Shown here piece by piece: positions 36,601 through 39,738 of a stretch of 39,738 nt of DNA (positions are counted from its first letter, which is position 1; every line of letters starts with the position of its first letter). The notes beneath the pieces were generated by a model that saw only the letters and a program-made list of their open reading frames with translations, ran no database searches and was not told the DNA's origin. The stretch lies in assembly GCA_902566755.1 (NCBI GenBank), contig CACFJR010000009.1:1-39738 (forward strand). The letters are read 5' to 3'. The position numbers and the translations under genes were made by a program. The DNA comes from an uncultured Pelagibacteraceae bacterium (lineage in GTDB: Bacteria > Pseudomonadota > Alphaproteobacteria > Pelagibacterales > Pelagibacteraceae).

Positions 36601-37563
36601 ATGAATGAAGTTCAATTAATAGATAAATATCTTAAAAGATTAACAAAAAAAAATAGTTCATCCCAAGGTCTTAATGATGATATTTTTTTTGATAAGTCTA
36701 AAAAATTAGCAGTGTCAATTGATACTTACGTTGAAAAAGTACATTTTCCAAATTTTAAAACACCTGATCTTGTAATTAAAAAGGTTTTAAGATCATCACT
36801 ATCAGATTTAATTTGTAAGGGTGTTAAACCAAAATATTATTTTATATCTGCTAGTGGTAACTCAAAATCTTTCTCAAAAAAAAATTTAAAAAAGATTACA
36901 AACTCTTTATCATCTGAGCAAAAACGATTTAATATTGAGTTATCTGGTGGGGATACTGTTAACTCAAATATAAATTCTTTCACATGTTGCGTTGTAGGAT
37001 TTACAAATAAAATTGTAAAAAGACATAACTCAAAAGTTGGAGATGATATTTATATTACTGGAAATCCTGGTGATAGCTATTTAGGTCTTCAAATTTTAAA
37101 AAAAAGGGTTTCGTTATCTAAAAGTTTAAAAAAATACTTTGTTTCTAAATTTTATATGCCATCAATTAATCTAAGGATGGTAGATTTTTTAAGGAAATTT
37201 GCAAATACATCTATTGATATATCTGATGGATTGTTGATTGATTTAAAAAAAATGATAAAGAAACAAAAATATGGTTTTTTAATCAAACTGCATGACATTA
37301 AAATATCAAATCAACTTAAAAAAGTTTTTAGTAGAAATAAGAGATTTAATATAGAAAATACAATTTTCAACGGCGACGACTATGAAATAATTTTTACCTC
37401 TCATAAAAAAAATAGATCTTTAATCATGAGATATTCTAAAAAAAATAACCTTGAAATTCAAAGAATCGGCAAAATTTTAAAAAAAGATCACGATTCATGT
37501 ATTTTAAAAGGTAATAAGAAGTTTAAAATAAATAAAAACCTTGGTTATACTCATCAATTTTAA
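36601..37563 (+). CDS. thiL: Thiamine-monophosphate kinase
   Basis: ThiL phosphorylates thiamine monophosphate to thiamine diphosphate. The 320-residue protein starts with EVQLIDKYLKRL, has the Mg-binding acidic cluster LNDDIFF with AVSIDTYVEKVHF, then LSGGDTV, TGNPGDSYLGL and SIDISDGLLIDL, all ThiL features at normal spacing. It begins directly after the nusB stop. A gap of 80 bases separates it from hppA; no convincing terminator hairpin is visible there. Confidence 0.93.
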   Translation: MNEVQLIDKYLKRLTKKNSSSQGLNDDIFFDKSKKLAVSIDTYVEKVHFPNFKTPDLVIKKVLRSSLSDLICKGVKPKYYFISASGNSKSFSKKNLKKITNSLSSEQKRFNIELSGGDTVNSNINSFTCCVVGFTNKIVKRHNSKVGDDIYITGNPGDSYLGLQILKKRVSLSKSLKKYFVSKFYMPSINLRMVDFLRKFANTSIDISDGLLIDLKKMIKKQKYGFLIKLHDIKISNQLKKVFSRNKRFNIENTIFNGDDYEIIFTSHKKNRSLIMRYSKKNNLEIQRIGKILKKDHDSCILKGNKKFKINKNLGYTHQF

Positions 37564-37634
37564 CTAATATTATATTGCCTTTTATACTTATTTTTGTAAT
37601 GTCCATTTTTTTTAAATAGAAACTTTTAATACAT

Positions 37635-37640
37635 AAGGAA
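37635..37640 (+). promoter_or_regulatory. hppA: Ribosome binding site of hppA
   Basis: AAGGAA lies three bases before the ATG at 37644 and is one of the few good Shine-Dalgarno-like sequences in this window. It supports the start chosen for hppA, though the spacing is a little short. Confidence 0.55.
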
Positions 37641-37643
37641 TTT

Positions 37644-39738
37644 ATGAACTATAATGTTGAAACAATTTTAATCTACACAATTCTAGCTGGTATTTTATCA
37701 ATAGTTTACGGATATTTTACAGGAAAAAATATTTTAGCTGCAAGTACAGGAAACTCTAAGATGCAAGAAATTGCATCCGCAATTCAAATTGGAGCAAAAG
37801 CGTATTTAAATAGACAATATAAGACTATTGCAATTGTTGGTTTGGTAGTTCTTGTTATTATAAGTTTTTCATTTAGTTTATTAGTGGGTTTAGGTTACTT
37901 AATTGGTGCTGCATTATCTGGTATTGCTGGTTATGTAGGAATGTTAGTTTCAGTACAAGCTAATGTAAGAACTGCTGAAGCATCAAGAAAAGGTTTATCA
38001 AAAGGTTTATCAATTGCATTTAAGTCTGGGGCAGTTACTGGAATGTTGGTAGCTGGATTAGCTTTATTATCAATAGCAGTTTACTATTATTTACTTTTAA
38101 AATTTAACGTTGATAAAAGAGAATTGATCAATGCACTTATTGCACTGGGATTTGGTGCTTCACTTATTTCTATATTTGCACGACTAGGTGGTGGAATTTT
38201 TACAAAAGGAGCTGATGTTGGTGCAGATTTAGTTGGAAAAGTAGAAGCAGGAATTCCAGAAGATGATCCAAGAAACCCAGCAGTAATAGCAGACAACGTT
38301 GGAGATAACGTTGGAGACTGCGCAGGTATGGCAGCTGATTTATTTGAAACCTATGCAGTAACTATTGTTGCTACAATGGTTTTATCATCAATCTTTTTCC
38401 AAAATGATTTAATGATGATGGTTTATCCTCTCACAATTGGAGGTGCTTGTATAGTTACCTCAATTCTTGGTACTTTTTTTGTTAGATTGGGTTCATCAAA
38501 AAATATAATGCTTGCTCTTTATAAAGGGTTTATCGTTACTGCAATTACATCTTTACTAATTTTATATCCACTTACTGATTATGTTTTAGGTTTAGATAAA
38601 ATATATTCAATAGGTGACAAACAATTTTCTGGTTTAAGTCTTTATTACTGCAGTGTGATTGGATTAGTAATTACAGGTCTACTTATATGGGTAACAGAAT
38701 ATTATACAGGTACAAATTATAGACCAGTGAAAAGTGTTGCATCATCATCTACTACTGGTCATGGAACAAACGTAATTCAAGGCTTAGCTGTTTCAATGGA
38801 AGCAACTGCAATTCCAGCACTAATTATTGTTGGTGGAATTTTATTAACAAATTATATTGCTGGATTATATGGAATAGCTATCGCCGTAACTGCTATGTTA
38901 GCTCTTGCTGGGATGGTTGTTGCATTAGATGCTTATGGACCAGTAACAGATAACGCTGGTGGAATAGCTGAAATGTCAAACTTACCTAAAAATGTAAGAA
39001 AGACTACTGATGCATTAGACGCTGTTGGTAATACTACAAAAGCCGTAACAAAAGGTTATGCAATCGGTTCTGCAGGATTAGGAGCATTAGTTTTATTCGC
39101 TGCATATACAGAGGATATTAAATTTTTCTCAGATCTTCCAGGATCTAAATTAGAAAACGTTGTTGTAAGTTTTGATTTATCAAACCCATTTGTAGTTGTA
39201 GGTCTTTTAGTTGGTGGTATGTTACCTTACCTCTTTGGATCAATGGGTATGCAAGCTGTTGGAAGAGCAGGCGGTGCAGTTGTAATTGAAGTTAGAAGAC
39301 AGTTTAAAAAGATACCTGGTATAATGAAAAGAAAAGCAAAACCTGATTATGGAAGACTTGTTGACTTACTAACAAAAGCAGCGATTAAAGAAATGATTAT
39401 ACCGTCCCTTTTACCTGTATTGTCCCCAATTGTTTTATATTTAGTTATTTTTCAAATTGGTGGTCAAGTTGCAGCACTATCATCTGTTGGTGCAATGTTA
39501 CTCGGAGTGATTATCACAGGTCTTTTTGTTGCTATCTCTATGACAGCAGGTGGTGGAGCATGGGATAACGCTAAAAAGTATATAGAAGACGGTAATCATG
39601 GTGGAAAAGGATCTGAAGCTCATAAAGCTGCAGTAACTGGTGATACAGTTGGAGATCCTTATAAAGACACAGCTGGACCAGCGGTCAATCCGATGATAAA
39701 AATTACAAATATTGTAGCTCTATTGCTTTTAGCAGTTA
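37644..39738 (+). CDS. hppA: K+-independent proton-translocating pyrophosphatase, 3' end cut by window
   Basis: This membrane pyrophosphatase pumps H+ using PPi hydrolysis. The visible 698 codons, with no stop to the window edge, include about 15 hydrophobic segments and the PPi/Mg signature [18 protein letters not shown] and [16 protein letters not shown] (residues 191-232). Lys466 and Thr469 in GNTTKAVT match the K+-independent H+-pumping subclass, where K+-dependent forms have Ala. The late [17 protein letters not shown] motif is also present, so only a short C-terminal tail is missing. The start is ATG 37644, supported by AAGGAA just upstream. Confidence 0.96.
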   Translation, partial: MNYNVETILIYTILAGILSIVYGYFTGKNILAASTGNSKMQEIASAIQIGAKAYLNRQYKTIAIVGLVVLVIISFSFSLLVGLGYLIGAALSGIAGYVGMLVSVQANVRTAEASRKGLSKGLSIAFKSGAVTGMLVAGLALLSIAVYYYLLLKFNVDKRELINALIALGFGASLISIFARLGGGIFTKGADVGADLVGKVEAGIPEDDPRNPAVIADNVGDNVGDCAGMAADLFETYAVTIVATMVLSSIFFQNDLMMMVYPLTIGGACIVTSILGTFFVRLGSSKNIMLALYKGFIVTAITSLLILYPLTDYVLGLDKIYSIGDKQFSGLSLYYCSVIGLVITGLLIWVTEYYTGTNYRPVKSVASSSTTGHGTNVIQGLAVSMEATAIPALIIVGGILLTNYIAGLYGIAIAVTAMLALAGMVVALDAYGPVTDNAGGIAEMSNLPKNVRKTTDALDAVGNTTKAVTKGYAIGSAGLGALVLFAAYTEDIKFFSDLPGSKLENVVVSFDLSNPFVVVGLLVGGMLPYLFGSMGMQAVGRAGGAVVIEVRRQFKKIPGIMKRKAKPDYGRLVDLLTKAAIKEMIIPSLLPVLSPIVLYLVIFQIGGQVAALSSVGAMLLGVIITGLFVAISMTAGGGAWDNAKKYIEDGNHGGKGSEAHKAAVTGDTVGDPYKDTAGPAVNPMIKITNIVALLLLAV

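Noticed and set aside
37564..37643. Possible promoter, terminator or riboswitch between thiL and hppA
   Set aside because: The gap is AT-rich with T runs but no stable hairpin or conserved riboswitch core; only the AAGGAA ribosome site can be supported.
1..39738. CRISPR array, transposon, prophage or integrated island
   Set aside because: No spaced direct repeats, transposase, integrase or phage genes, and no obvious shift in base or codon use along the window.

Overview
The window reads as chromosome from a streamlined marine alphaproteobacterium, most likely SAR11 (Pelagibacterales). This is inferred from strongly AT-rich DNA, Lys/Asn/Ile-rich proteins, very short intergenic gaps (none above about 80 bases), many start/stop overlaps (ATGA, TAATG), a heterotetrameric sarcosine oxidase operon, a Mg-type HemB, a K+-independent H+-pyrophosphatase, and gene orders typical of Alphaproteobacteria. 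I see no transposase, phage gene, CRISPR array or long repeat. There is no stretch over 300 bases without a gene.

Layout. 2-175 (+) is the 3' end of a UDP-glucose/GDP-mannose dehydrogenase. 179-6555 (-) is a block of ruvX, pyrB, a dihydroorotase-like gene, plsY, topA and a RidA-family gene. 6606-12744 (+) is gatC-gatA-gatB, an O-methyltransferase, trhO and a MATE exporter. 12746-14285 (-) encodes an amino-acid-type ABC permease and binding protein. 14345-19416 (-) is soxB-soxD-soxA-soxG. A tRNA-Ser(GCT) lies on the + strand at 19479-19573, followed by a lytic transglycosylase on the - strand (19585-21834). 21875-29181 (+) is a tightly packed run: dapA, smpB, folK, a RelA/SpoT homologue, pyrE, pdxJ, acpS, lepB, rnc, recO. 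hemB (29178-30179) is on the - strand. 30249-37563 (+) holds an aspartyl/asparaginyl hydroxylase-like gene, rpiB, glyA, nrdR, ribD, ribE, ribBX, ribH, nusB and thiL, and hppA runs off the right edge.

How the genes work together. Sarcosine oxidase makes glycine and 5,10-methylene-THF, and GlyA interconverts glycine and serine, so one-carbon metabolism appears twice. The rib cluster covers all riboflavin steps except an obviously active GTP cyclohydrolase II. pyrB, pyrE and a probably non-catalytic dihydroorotase belong to pyrimidine synthesis. The rest is core translation, lipid, cofactor and cell-wall housekeeping.

I did not find a clearly new biological system. The points most worth checking are departures from family norms and from conserved gene order: a RelA/SpoT homologue lacking most of the region between TGS and ACT, with rpoZ absent from its common place; era absent between rnc and recO; dprA absent between plsY and topA; a PyrC homologue without its metal-binding HxH; a RibB with a degenerate RibA-like half; NrdR with CxC instead of CxxC; an ABC permease with a lipobox-like N-terminus and no partner ATPase; and a small 2-oxoglutarate-oxygenase-like protein of unknown substrate.
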